From Streptomyces lavendofoliae (GTDB lineage: Bacteria; Actinomycetota; Actinomycetes; Streptomycetales; Streptomycetaceae): a stretch of DNA of 64,000 nucleotides. The position numbers and the translations under genes were made by a program. Positions 32,398 to 41,100 of the stretch are shown here, one piece after another. Where the stretch lies: assembly GCF_014649735.1 (NCBI RefSeq), contig NZ_BMTP01000013.1, positions 124,001 to 188,000 of the forward strand, in the 5' to 3' direction. The first letter of the stretch is position 1; every line of letters begins with the position of its first letter. The notes beneath the pieces are model-generated. The model saw only the letters and a list, made by a program, of their open reading frames with translations. It searched no databases and was not told the origin of the DNA.

Positions 32398-33750
32398 ATG
32401 CGCACCCTCGCACTCGCACTCTCCGCCCTGCTGGCCCTCGCCCTCGCCCCCGCCGCCCCGGTGGCGGCCGCCGAGCCGGACATACCCCGCCTCACCGACG
32501 ACCGCGGCCGTGTCCTGACCCTGCGCGGCTGGAACGTCGAGGACAAGACGCACCGCGGTGAGGCGGCCCTGTCCGCGATCACCGAGAAGCACTTCCGCGA
32601 CATGCGGGCCCGGGGCTTCGGCTTCGCCCGGCTGCTGATCTTCTGGGACGACCTGGAGCCGGTGCGCGGCCGGTACAGCGAGGGCTACCTCCGCAGGATC
32701 GAGCGGATCCTGGACTGGGCACACACGTACGACATGCACGTGGTGATCGACGCCCACCAGGACGTCTTCGGCCCCGCCTTCGGCCACCGGGGCATCCCGG
32801 AGTGGGCCACCCGCACCGACGGCCTGCCGTTCACCCCGCACCCGGACGACTGGTTCGCCGAGTACTTCGAACCGGCCGTGCAGCGGGCCTTCACCCACCT
32901 GTACGAGGACGAGGACCTGCGGCGCGCCCAGGCCCGGATGTGGCGGGTGCTCGCCGATCGCCTCGGAGACCACCCGGCGGTGCTCGGCTACGACCTCGTC
33001 AACGAGCCCATGGGCGAGCCGCGCCGGGGCGAGGACCTCGCCACGGCCGCCCGCCGGATCGAGCGCGACCAGCTCACGCCCATGTACAACCGTCTCGCGG
33101 ACGCGGTTCGTTCGGTCGACGACGACACCTGGCTGTTCGTGGAACCGACCCCGATCGTGGGGGAGGGCGTCCCGACGGGCCTGGGCCGGATCGAGGACCA
33201 CAGGGTCGTCTACGCCCCGCACTTCTACAACACCGCGATGGAGGCGGGCGCGGACTACGACCCGTCGGCCGGCTGGATCGAGGCGTACGAGGCGGCGGTG
33301 ACGCAGTACCCGAAGAAGTACCGGGTGCCGGTGGTGGTGGGGGAGTGGGGCCCGCTGAACAACTCCCTGCCCCACATGGGCCGCTTCTACCGCGAGGCGC
33401 TCACGTCCCTGAACCGCTACAGCTCGGGCTGGGCGGGCTACGTCTGGTGCTACGGGGGCGGCTACTGCGCGCTGGACGCCTCCGGCGACTGGCGTGCGAA
33501 CAAGGAGCTGACGGCCGCGCCCTACGCGGAGGCGGTCGCCGGCCGGGTGGTCGAGCAGGGGCCGTCCCGGCTGGTCTACGTCGCCGGTCGGGGCGGCGCG
33601 ACGGAGCTGTCCCTGCCCACGCGCCCCGGCGGCTGGAGCGTGACGGTACGCGGACGGGCCCGGCTGGTCCCGAGCCCCGCCGGCCGCGTCGTGATCCGCG
33701 CCGTCCCGGGCGCGACGGTCACCGTGACGGTGACCCCGGCCGCCCGCTGA
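32398..33750 (+). CDS. secreted GH5 endoglycoceramidase-like hydrolase
   Basis: 450 residues. The signal peptide is about 1-25 (LALALSALLALALAPAAPVAAA). The GH5 barrel has LRGWNVEDK at the first strand, the acid/base Glu203 in YDLVNEP and the nucleophile Glu316 in VVGEWGP. The WNVEDKT and HQDVFGPAFG motifs and a C-terminal beta domain (about 385-450) resemble endo-glycosylceramidases, which cut the link between oligosaccharide and ceramide; other GH5 substrates remain possible. It stands alone, 60 bp after the oxidoreductase gene. Confidence 0.85.
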   Translation: MRTLALALSALLALALAPAAPVAAAEPDIPRLTDDRGRVLTLRGWNVEDKTHRGEAALSAITEKHFRDMRARGFGFARLLIFWDDLEPVRGRYSEGYLRRIERILDWAHTYDMHVVIDAHQDVFGPAFGHRGIPEWATRTDGLPFTPHPDDWFAEYFEPAVQRAFTHLYEDEDLRRAQARMWRVLADRLGDHPAVLGYDLVNEPMGEPRRGEDLATAARRIERDQLTPMYNRLADAVRSVDDDTWLFVEPTPIVGEGVPTGLGRIEDHRVVYAPHFYNTAMEAGADYDPSAGWIEAYEAAVTQYPKKYRVPVVVGEWGPLNNSLPHMGRFYREALTSLNRYSSGWAGYVWCYGGGYCALDASGDWRANKELTAAPYAEAVAGRVVEQGPSRLVYVAGRGGATELSLPTRPGGWSVTVRGRARLVPSPAGRVVIRAVPGATVTVTVTPAAR

Positions 33751-33936
33751 GCCCCGGCACCGCGTGGCCGCGCCACGCCGGGGCGGACCGCCCGTGCCGG
33801 GATGGCCGGCGCCATGCCGGGCGGGCCGGCCACCGCGCTGGTCCGGCCCGGGGCGTCCGTCGGCCGGCCCCGGCCCCAGGGCGACGCGCTCCCGCCGGAG
33901 CGGTGACCCGGGGCCGGGAAGGCCGGGCGGCGGGGT

Positions 33937-34845
33937 TCAGCCCCTCGTGAGGCGGACGGCGACCGTCTCGGAGACGGTCACCTGCCGGTCGTAGTCGGGG
34001 TCCGTCGCCGTGGCACGGGCCTCGACCTCGACGTCACCGCGCTGGAAGGGCACGTCCCCGGAGGGAACGGCCGCCGCGGTCCACGCGACGGGCGCGCCCG
34101 GCGCGCACGCCACGGAGGTGGCGTACGAACCCCGGATGATCCTCTGCCTCTTCACCTGCGTCACCTCACCCGCGACGTCCACCCGCACCGGCTTGTCGCA
34201 GCTCACGGTCCCGTGCAGGACCGCCTTGCCGTTCAGCGTGTTCGCGGTGCCGTCCAGCGCGACGGCGAGCCCCAGGCCCAGCTCGGCCGGCGGGGCCGGA
34301 TTGGTGACGTGGATCTCCCCGCGGGCCGCGGTGGCTCCGCCCTCGCAGTGCTGCTCGAAGGTGGCGTCGAGCGTCTTGACGTACCCCTGCGGACCGAACT
34401 CCAGGGCCGCGATGGTGAAGCTGCCGGTCAGGGTGTTGCAGCCGCGTCCGTTGCCGCTCAGGGAGAGCCCGGGACCGGCCTCGTTGAACGGGTGGCGGGT
34501 CGCGTCGGTGTACGTCCCCGTGGTCAGGGGCCTGCCCTCCGGCGCGGAGAGGTCCAGGTGCCACCAGTCGCCGTTGACGCCGTCGACGGCGACCGAGACG
34601 ACCCGGTTGTCCGTGGACCCGGTGACGCTCATACGGTCCTGGGACGCGGTGCCGTAGGCGTAGGACCCGCCGTTGCTGATCCAGTCGCCCTCGTCGCCGG
34701 AGAAGGCGAAGGTGCCCTCGGTGACCGGCTGGGCGTGGGCGGCGGGGCCGGCGACGAGGCCGGTCGTACCGGCCGCCATGGCCAGGGCCAGAGCGAGCAC
34801 GGCGGTGGCGCGGGCGACGACGCGCCCAGGTGCTTGACGTCTCAC
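33937..34845 (-). CDS. secreted protein of unknown function
   Basis: 302 residues. A signal peptide (about 1-38, ending AAHA) precedes a strand-rich body. Its first domain has GTFAFSGDEGDWISNGGS and LSLSGNGRGCNTLTGSFTI; Cys pairs in this and the second half could form disulfides. The pattern suggests one or two beta-sandwich domains, perhaps carbohydrate or surface binding. I do not recognise the family. It converges with the GH5 gene; the 186-bp gap contains no clear terminator. Confidence 0.75.
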   Translation of the reverse strand: MRRQAPGRVVARATAVLALALAMAAGTTGLVAGPAAHAQPVTEGTFAFSGDEGDWISNGGSYAYGTASQDRMSVTGSTDNRVVSVAVDGVNGDWWHLDLSAPEGRPLTTGTYTDATRHPFNEAGPGLSLSGNGRGCNTLTGSFTIAALEFGPQGYVKTLDATFEQHCEGGATAARGEIHVTNPAPPAELGLGLAVALDGTANTLNGKAVLHGTVSCDKPVRVDVAGEVTQVKRQRIIRGSYATSVACAPGAPVAWTAAAVPSGDVPFQRGDVEVEARATATDPDYDRQVTVSETVAVRLTRG

Positions 34846-34980
34846 GGGTGTCCCCCCTCAAGAGTGCTGACGTGGGGAGTCTGTCAACCGGAGTGACGGG
34901 AGACAACGCCGTTTCAGGAGGGCTTGGTTGACCTTTCAGCCAACGTCGGGTGTCGCCGGTCGCGGCACCACCCAGGGGCC

Positions 34981-35153
34981 AGGGCCTGTCTTCCGGACCC
35001 TGCCGGGCTCGCGCGCGCCGGCACGCGCGTTCCCCGCGTTGTCGCCGGCCGCCGACGCCCCCGTCGCCCCTCGGGGGAGGTCCCTCCTCCGCCTTGCGCC
35101 CGCACGCGCCGGACCCCGCTCCCTGATCCGGCCTGATCCGAAAGACAGACCCT
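34981..35153. repeat. MITE-like element with terminal inverted repeats
   Basis: A 173-bp stretch is bounded by AGGGCCTGTCTTCCGGA (34981-34997) and TCCGAAAGACAGACCCT (35137-35153), inverted repeats with 15 of 17 matches. It carries no gene. Similar short elements ending in AGGG(T/C)CTGTCTT occur scattered in Streptomyces genomes as I recall. The right end overlaps the last bases of the PadR gene and supplies its TAG stop. No target duplication could be assigned with certainty. Confidence 0.6.
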
Positions 35154-36045
35154 AGGCGGGGGGCCGCCGCAGGAGCGCGACGATGTGGGTGGCGGCGGTG
35201 GAGAGGTGGCGGCGCGCCTCGGCGAGCTGGGGGCCCGTCACGCCGTGGTCGCGGGCCGCGTCGCGGACGTCGTCGCGGAAGCGGTCCAGCAGGCGCTCCA
35301 GGTCGCGGGCCGGGTCGGCGGACGGGGCCTCGTCCCGGGCCCACTCGGGGGTGTCGGCCGGGTCCGGCTTCGCGCACGAGGGCGCCGCCGGGGCCGTCAG
35401 GCCGCCCAGCAGGGAGCCCAGCCGGCCGACCAGGTCGGCCGGCCCCTCGCCCCGCATCACGTGGTCCTGGACCTGCTGGGCCATGCGGAGCATCTCCTGG
35501 CGCGCCTTCTCCTGCGCCTCCTTGGCCTGCCGGCGCGCCGACTGCGCGTCCTCGCGGGCGCGCCGCGACTCCTCCTTGGCCTGCCGCGCCTGGTCCTTCC
35601 ACTCCTGCTTGGCCCGGCGCCACGCGGCCCACTCGTCGCCCTCCGGCGGCGGGGTGCGCCGGGACTCGCCCGCGGCGGCCCGCATCTCGCGGCGCAGCGT
35701 GCCGGCCGCGCCGCGGACGTCGTCGCGGATCTCGGCGGCGAGCTCGGAGACCGAGTCGCGGATCTCCCGTTCCAGGTCGGCGAGTTCACCGCCGCGGTCG
35801 GCGAGCTCCGCGCGGCCGGCGTCGGTGATCGAGTACACCTTGCGGCCGCCCTCGGAGGCGTGTGTGACCAGGCCCTCGGCCTCCAGCTTGGCCAGGCGGG
35901 GGTAGACGGTGCCGGCGGACGGCGCGTACAGGCCGTGGAAGCGCTCCTCCAGCAGGCGGATCACCTCGTAGCCGTGGCGCGGTGCCTCGTCGAGAAGCTT
36001 CAGCAGGTAGAGGCGGAGGCGGCCGTGGGCGAAGACGGGGGACAT
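35152..36045 (-). CDS. PadR-family regulator with long coiled-coil tail
   Basis: 297 residues. The winged helix (about 5-85) reads LRLYLLKLLDEAPRHGYEVIRLLEERF and PSAGTVYPRLAKLEAEGLV. From about 85 to 195 is a charged coiled coil (AWRRAKQEWKDQARQAKEESRRAR and similar), then an acidic linker and a final helical domain. This is much longer than ordinary PadR proteins. The last codons and TAG come from the MITE-like repeat. It begins 1 bp after the DUF4097 stop, so the pair is one operon, probably repressed by its own product through the palindromes upstream. Confidence 0.87.
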   Translation of the reverse strand: MSPVFAHGRLRLYLLKLLDEAPRHGYEVIRLLEERFHGLYAPSAGTVYPRLAKLEAEGLVTHASEGGRKVYSITDAGRAELADRGGELADLEREIRDSVSELAAEIRDDVRGAAGTLRREMRAAAGESRRTPPPEGDEWAAWRRAKQEWKDQARQAKEESRRAREDAQSARRQAKEAQEKARQEMLRMAQQVQDHVMRGEGPADLVGRLGSLLGGLTAPAAPSCAKPDPADTPEWARDEAPSADPARDLERLLDRFRDDVRDAARDHGVTGPQLAEARRHLSTAATHIVALLRRPPA

Positions 36046-36046
36046 G

Positions 36047-36880
36047 TCAGAGCACCTTTCCGGTGGGGGCTTCCTCCGGCCGGCGGAGCAGCGCGATGGA
36101 CCCGGAGACCGTGGTGGCCCTCAGCGTGCCCCTGCCCTCGCCGAGGGTGCCGGTGATCTTCTTGGCGCCCCACTGTCCGGTGACCCGCAGGTCGTCGAAG
36201 GCGTTGGAGACGGCGCCCCCGACGGTGTTGGCCTCGACCTGGGCGTTCGCCGGGTGCGGCAGCCGGATGGCGACCTCGCCGGAGACGGTGGTGAGCCGGA
36301 TGTCGGCGGGCTCGTCGGCGGGGTCGAGGTCGATGACCATGGCGCCGCTGATCGATTCGGCGCGTACGGAGGTGCCGGCGCCTTCGACGACGGTCAGGTC
36401 GCCCGACACGGACTTGAAGCGGAGGGCCCCGGTGACCGCCTGCGCCTCCACACTGCCCGAGACGGTGTCGGCGCGGACCTCGCCGGAGAGCCCGACGAGC
36501 GTGGTGTCGCCGGAGACGCCGCGTACGTCCGTACGCCCCCGGATACCGGAGACCACGGCACCGGCACCGATCACGCCGACCTCGACGCGGGCGCCGGCCG
36601 GGACGGCGAGCGAGACGACGGCGCTGCGGTGCCGCCCCTTGGGGTCGAGCCAGGCCAGCAGCCCGTGCCAGGGCAGGTCCTCGTAGCCGATCGTCAGGGT
36701 GGAGCCCTCGCGGGTCACGGTGAGCGGCGGGCCGGCGATCTCGGAGATCTCCAGCCGGGCCGGGCCCTCGTCGGTGCCCACCACGTTCACCGTCCCGTTG
36801 ACGAGACGCACGTTCAGCGCCGTTACGGGCTCCTCGTCGAGGGTCATCTTCGTCGGCTCGGTGACGGACCACTCCGGCAT
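36047..36880 (-). CDS. DUF4097-type beta-helix protein
   Basis: 277 residues. Regular repeats of about 20 residues of the type V-x-x-VSG-x-V/L (GIRGRTDVRGVSGDTTLVGLSG, VRADTVSGSVEAQAVTGALRF) form a right-handed beta-solenoid, the DUF4097 family. Related proteins are often encoded with membrane-stress or PadR regulators. There is no signal peptide. ATG 36880 has GGGAGG upstream. First gene of the DUF4097-padR operon. Confidence 0.82.
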   Translation of the reverse strand: MPEWSVTEPTKMTLDEEPVTALNVRLVNGTVNVVGTDEGPARLEISEIAGPPLTVTREGSTLTIGYEDLPWHGLLAWLDPKGRHRSAVVSLAVPAGARVEVGVIGAGAVVSGIRGRTDVRGVSGDTTLVGLSGEVRADTVSGSVEAQAVTGALRFKSVSGDLTVVEGAGTSVRAESISGAMVIDLDPADEPADIRLTTVSGEVAIRLPHPANAQVEANTVGGAVSNAFDDLRVTGQWGAKKITGTLGEGRGTLRATTVSGSIALLRRPEEAPTGKVL

Positions 36881-36900
36881 GGGGCCTCCCTGGGACGGGA

Positions 36901-36944
36901 CGCGATACGCAACATATCGCGTCTGGTGAACACACGATATATCG
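36901..36944. promoter_or_regulatory. PadR-type operators upstream of DUF4097-padR
   Basis: Two palindromes: CGCGATA (36901-36907) with TATCGCG (36915-36921), and CGATATATCG (36935-36944). Both contain the ATAT core that PadR repressors prefer, in an AT-rich island just ahead of the operon. TATGTT on the minus strand lies between the arms of the first palindrome and may be the -10. Confidence 0.6.
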
Positions 36945-37000
36945 CGGACAGGGGAAGTCAAGGGCGCCGGAACCGGACAAATTGCCCTAGCGTAAGGCCC

Positions 37001-37810
37001 ATGAACGCGAGAATCCCGGGCGCGCTGCTGTTCTGCCGGGCCGACCCGGCGTCGGTACGGCCACCGGCGCCGCTGCTGCGCGAGCGTCTGCTCCTCGTCC
37101 CGGCGGGGCCCGACTGGACCCTGCTCGTCCCCGCGGGCACCCCCTGGTGCGACGGAGCCGAACCGGTCGACCGGGTCGTCGCGGGCTGGGCCGGCGCCCT
37201 GGCGGTCGGCGTGCCGTGGCCGGTGGTGGCCCTGTGGTGGGACGCGGACCGCGCCGGGTGCGTCCTCGCGACCGGCTTCCGCCGCCCCGTCGCCTACACC
37301 TGGCTCGCGGACGGCACCCCCGCCGGCGAGGACGAGGCCATGCACACCTTCGCCGCCCGCCTCGGCCTCGACCCCGTCCTGGACGTCCGCGACCTCGAAC
37401 CCCTCACCCGACCCGACCCGCACGCCGACGCCCCCGCCCGTCTGCTGGGCCTGACGGCCGTCCTGACCCGGCACGGCCTGACCCTCCCGCCGGGCCTCAC
37501 GCCCGGCGAACCGGCCACCCGCCTGTGGGCGACCGCCGAGGTCCACGGCGCGGAGCCGGTCGTGTGGCAGGGCCGGCACGCCGCCGTGCGCGCCGAACCG
37601 GACGCCGCCGGGGAGGGCCCCCTCGGCCCCTGGCTCCGGGGCCCCCGCGCCCGCACTCTCGCCGTGGCCCAGCTGGCCGCGGGCCTGCCCCTGCTGGCCT
37701 GGGCGGCAGGCCGGCGCAGCCCCGGCTGGGCGACAGCCGCCGCGCTGCTCATCGCCCAGGGCGCGCTGGGCCTCGCCCTCGACCGTCCGCGCACCCCGGC
37801 CGGACGGTGA
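37001..37810 (+). CDS. hypothetical protein, probably one membrane hairpin at C-terminus
   Basis: 269 residues, rich in Ala, Leu, Pro. No known domain is recognised. WTLLVPAGTPWCDG and VVALWWDADRAGCVLATGFRRPVAYTWLADG suggest a compact strand-rich body; residues about 215-255 are hydrophobic and may cross the membrane. TAGCGT (36988-36993) ends 7 nt before ATG 37001 and no ribosome site is seen, so the transcript is likely leaderless. It is divergent from the DUF4097-padR operon and ends immediately at the stop of the next gene. Confidence 0.65.
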   Translation: MNARIPGALLFCRADPASVRPPAPLLRERLLLVPAGPDWTLLVPAGTPWCDGAEPVDRVVAGWAGALAVGVPWPVVALWWDADRAGCVLATGFRRPVAYTWLADGTPAGEDEAMHTFAARLGLDPVLDVRDLEPLTRPDPHADAPARLLGLTAVLTRHGLTLPPGLTPGEPATRLWATAEVHGAEPVVWQGRHAAVRAEPDAAGEGPLGPWLRGPRARTLAVAQLAAGLPLLAWAAGRRSPGWATAAALLIAQGALGLALDRPRTPAGR

Positions 37811-37993
37811 CTATTCCTCGTCGTCCTCGTCGTCGAGCCGGGCCAGCCAGGTGGCCAGGCGCTCGACGGGCACCTCGAAGTCGGGGTTGAGGTCGACGAA
37901 CGTACGCAGCTGCTCGGCGAGCCACTCGAAGGTGACCTCCTCCTCGCCGCGCCGCTTCTCCAGCTCCTCGATGCCACGGTCGGTGAAGTACAA
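37811..37993 (-). CDS. DUF6104 small acidic protein
   Basis: 60 residues: MYFTDRGIEELEKRRGEEEV, then TFEWLAEQLRTFVDLNPDFE and a run of acids at the end. This matches the DUF6104 family, nearly invariant in Streptomyces, function unknown. The start is TTG at 37993 with GGAG six bases upstream. Its stop directly abuts the stop of the convergent hypothetical gene (37810/37811) with no spacer. Confidence 0.85.
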   Translation of the reverse strand: MYFTDRGIEELEKRRGEEEVTFEWLAEQLRTFVDLNPDFEVPVERLATWLARLDDEDDEE

Positions 37994-38069
37994 GACGTGC
38001 TCCTGATGCCTGCTCGGTGTTCCCCCCAGGGTAGGACGTCCCCCCGCCCGCCCTCCCCGCCCGGGTACG

Positions 38070-38112
38070 CCGGAGGGCCCGGCCCCGCGTCGTGCGGGGA
38101 CGGGCCCTCCGG
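38070..38112 (-). terminator. strong hairpin after 2-oxoglutarate decarboxylase
   Basis: CCGGAGGGCCC (38070-38080) pairs with 38102-38112, with a second inner stem CCCCGC/GCGGGG. It lies 16 bp beyond the stop codon on the minus strand. Confidence 0.8.
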
Positions 38113-38128
38113 ATCGTACGGGCGCCGG

Positions 38129-41100
38129 TCAGGCGTCGAAGACCTCGCTGACCAGCTGCGCCTGCTCGGCCTGGTGGCGCTTGGCCGAGCCGACCGCCGG
38201 CGACGAGCTGTGCGGGCGCGAGATGCGGCGCAGGCGCTCGCCGTGCGGGATGTCGGCGCCGACCGCCAGGTCGAGGTGGTCGATCAGGTTGAGCGCGATG
38301 AACGGCCAGGCACCCTGGTTCGCCGGCTCCTCCTGGGCCCACAGGTACTTCTCGGCGTTCGGGTACTTGGAGATCTCCGCCTGGAGCTCCGCACCCGGCA
38401 GCGGGTAGAGGCGCTCGAGGCGGATGATCGCCGTGTCCGTGACGCCGCGCTTGACCCGCTCGGCCTCCAGGTCGTAGTAGACCTTGCCGGAGCAGAAGAC
38501 GACCTTGCGGACCGCTTCGGCCGCCGCCGACTCGTCACCGATCACCGGGCGGAAGCCACCGGTGGTGAACTCCTCAGCCTTCGACGCGGCGGCCTTCAGG
38601 CGCAGCATCGACTTCGGCGTGAAGACGACCAGCGGCTTGTGGTGCGGGTTGTGCACCTGCCACCGCAGGAGGTGGAAGTAGTTCGACGGCAGGGTCGGCA
38701 TGGCGACCGTCATGTTGTTCTGCGCGCACAGCTGGAGGAAGCGCTCCGGGCGGGCCGAGGAGTGGTCCGGGCCCTGGCCCTCGTAGCCGTGCGGCAGCAG
38801 CAGCGTGACGCCGGAGGTCTGGCCCCACTTCTGCTCCGCCGAGGAGATGAACTCGTCCACGACGGTCTGCGCGCCGTTGACGAAGTCACCGAACTGGGCC
38901 TCCCACATCACCAGGGCGTCCGGGCGGGCCAGCGAGTAGCCGTACTCGAAGCCCATCGCCGCGTACTCGCTGAGCAGCGAGTCGTAGACGTTGTAGCGGG
39001 CCTGGTCCTCGGAGAGGTACTGGAGCGGGGTGTGGTCCTCGCCGGTCTCCTGGTCCACCAGCACCGCGTGCCGCTGGCCGAAGGTGCCGCGGCGGGTGTC
39101 CTGGCCGGCGAGCCGGACCGGGGTGCCCTCCATCAGCAGCGAACCGATGGCGAGGGTCTCGCCCATGCCCCAGTCGATCGTGCCGTCGTCGATGGAGGCG
39201 GCGCGGCGCTGGAGCTGCGGCATCAGGCGCGGGTGCACCTTGACCCGGTCGGGGATGTTCACCTGCGACTCGGCGATCCGCTTCACGACCTCCTGGGAGA
39301 CCGCGGTGGTGACGGCGACCGGGAACTCGGCCTGCGGCTCCGGGCTGTTCGCCGTACCGGGCTGCGAGGTGGCCTCACGGACCTCCGCGAACACCTTCTC
39401 CAGCTGGCCCTGGAAGTCCTGGAGCGCCTGCTCCGCCTCTTCCAGCGTGATGTCGCCGCGGCCGATCAGCGACTCGGTGTACAGCTTGCGCACCGAGCGC
39501 TTCTTGTCGATGAGGCTGTACATCTGCGGGTTGGTGAACTGCGGGTTGTCGCCCTCGTTGTGACCGCGCCGGCGGTAGCAGATGAGGTCGATCACGACGT
39601 CCTTGTTGAACGTCTGGCGGAACTCGAAGGCGAGCCGCGCCACGCGGACCACGGCCTCCGGGTCGTCGCCGTTCACGTGGAAGATCGGCGCCTCGATCAT
39701 GCGGGCCACATCGGTCGCGTACATCGAGGAGCGCGACGACTCCGGGGCGGCGGTGAAGCCGACCTGGTTGTTGATGACGATGTGGACCGTGCCGCCGGTG
39801 CGGTAGCCGCGCAGCTGAGACATGTTGAGCGTCTCGGCGACGACGCCCTGGCCGGCGAAGGCCGCGTCACCGTGCAGGGCGACGGGCAGGACCGTGAAGT
39901 CCGTGCCGCCCTTGTTGATGATGTCCTGCTTGGCGCGGACGATGCCCTCGAGGACCGGGTCCACCGCCTCCAGGTGGGAGGGGTTGGCGGCCAGCGAGAC
40001 CTTGATCTGCTCGCCGTCCAGGCCGGTGAAGGTGCCCTCGGCGCCCAGGTGGTACTTCACGTCGCCGGAGCCGTGCATCGACTTCGGGTCGAGGTTGCCC
40101 TCGAACTCACGGAAGATCTGCGCGTACGACTTGCCGACGATGTTCGCGAGGACGTTCAGCCGGCCGCGGTGGGCCATGCCGATGACGACCTCGTCGAGGC
40201 GGGACTCGGCGGCCGAGTCGATGACCGCGTCCAGCAGCGGGATGACGGACTCGCCGCCCTCCAGCGAGAACCGCTTCTGGCCGACGTACTTGGTCTGCAG
40301 GAACGTCTCGAACGCCTCGGCGGCGTTGAGGCGGCGCAGGATGCGCAGCTGCTCCTCGCGCTCCGGCTTGGAGTGCGGGCGCTCGACGCGGTCCTGGATC
40401 CACTTGCGCTGCTTGGGGTCCTGGATGTGCATGAACTCGATGCCGGTGGTGCGGCAGTACGAGTCGCGCAGCACGCCGAGGATGTCGCGCAGCTTCATCA
40501 TGGACTTGCCGCCGAAGCCGCCGACCGCGAACTCCCGCTCCAGGTCCCAGAGCGTCAGGCCGTGCTCGGTGATGTCCAGGTCGGGGTGCTTGCGCTGGCG
40601 GTACTCCAGCGGGTCGGTGTCGGCCATGACGTGGCCGCGGACCCGGTAGGAGTGGATGAGCTCGAAGACGCGCGCGGCCTTGGTGACGTCGTCGTCGTGC
40701 GACGCGTCGATGTCCTTGAACCAGCGGACCGGCTCGTAGGGGATGCGCAGCGACTCGAAGACGTCGTCGTAGAAGCCGTCCTCGCCGAGGAGGAGGTTCG
40801 CCACGATGCGGAGGAACTCGCCCGAGGCGGCACCCTGGATGACCCGGTGGTCGTACGTCGAGGTGAGGGTCATCACCTTGGAGATGCCCAGCTTGTTCAG
40901 GGTGTCCTGCGACGTGCCCTGGAACTCGGCCGGGTAGTCCATCGAGCCGACGCCCATGATGACCGACTGACCGGGCATCAGGCGCGGCACGGAGTGGACG
41001 GTGCCCAGGCCGCCGGGGTTGGTCAGCGAGACGGTGACGCCGGTGAAGTCGTCCATCGTCAGCTTGTTGTTGCGGGCGCGGCGGACGATGTCCTCGTACG

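Noticed and set aside
31201..33375. 724-residue reverse frame across the oxidoreductase and GH5 genes
   Set aside because: It is the shadow of two well-supported genes with catalytic motifs on the forward strand.
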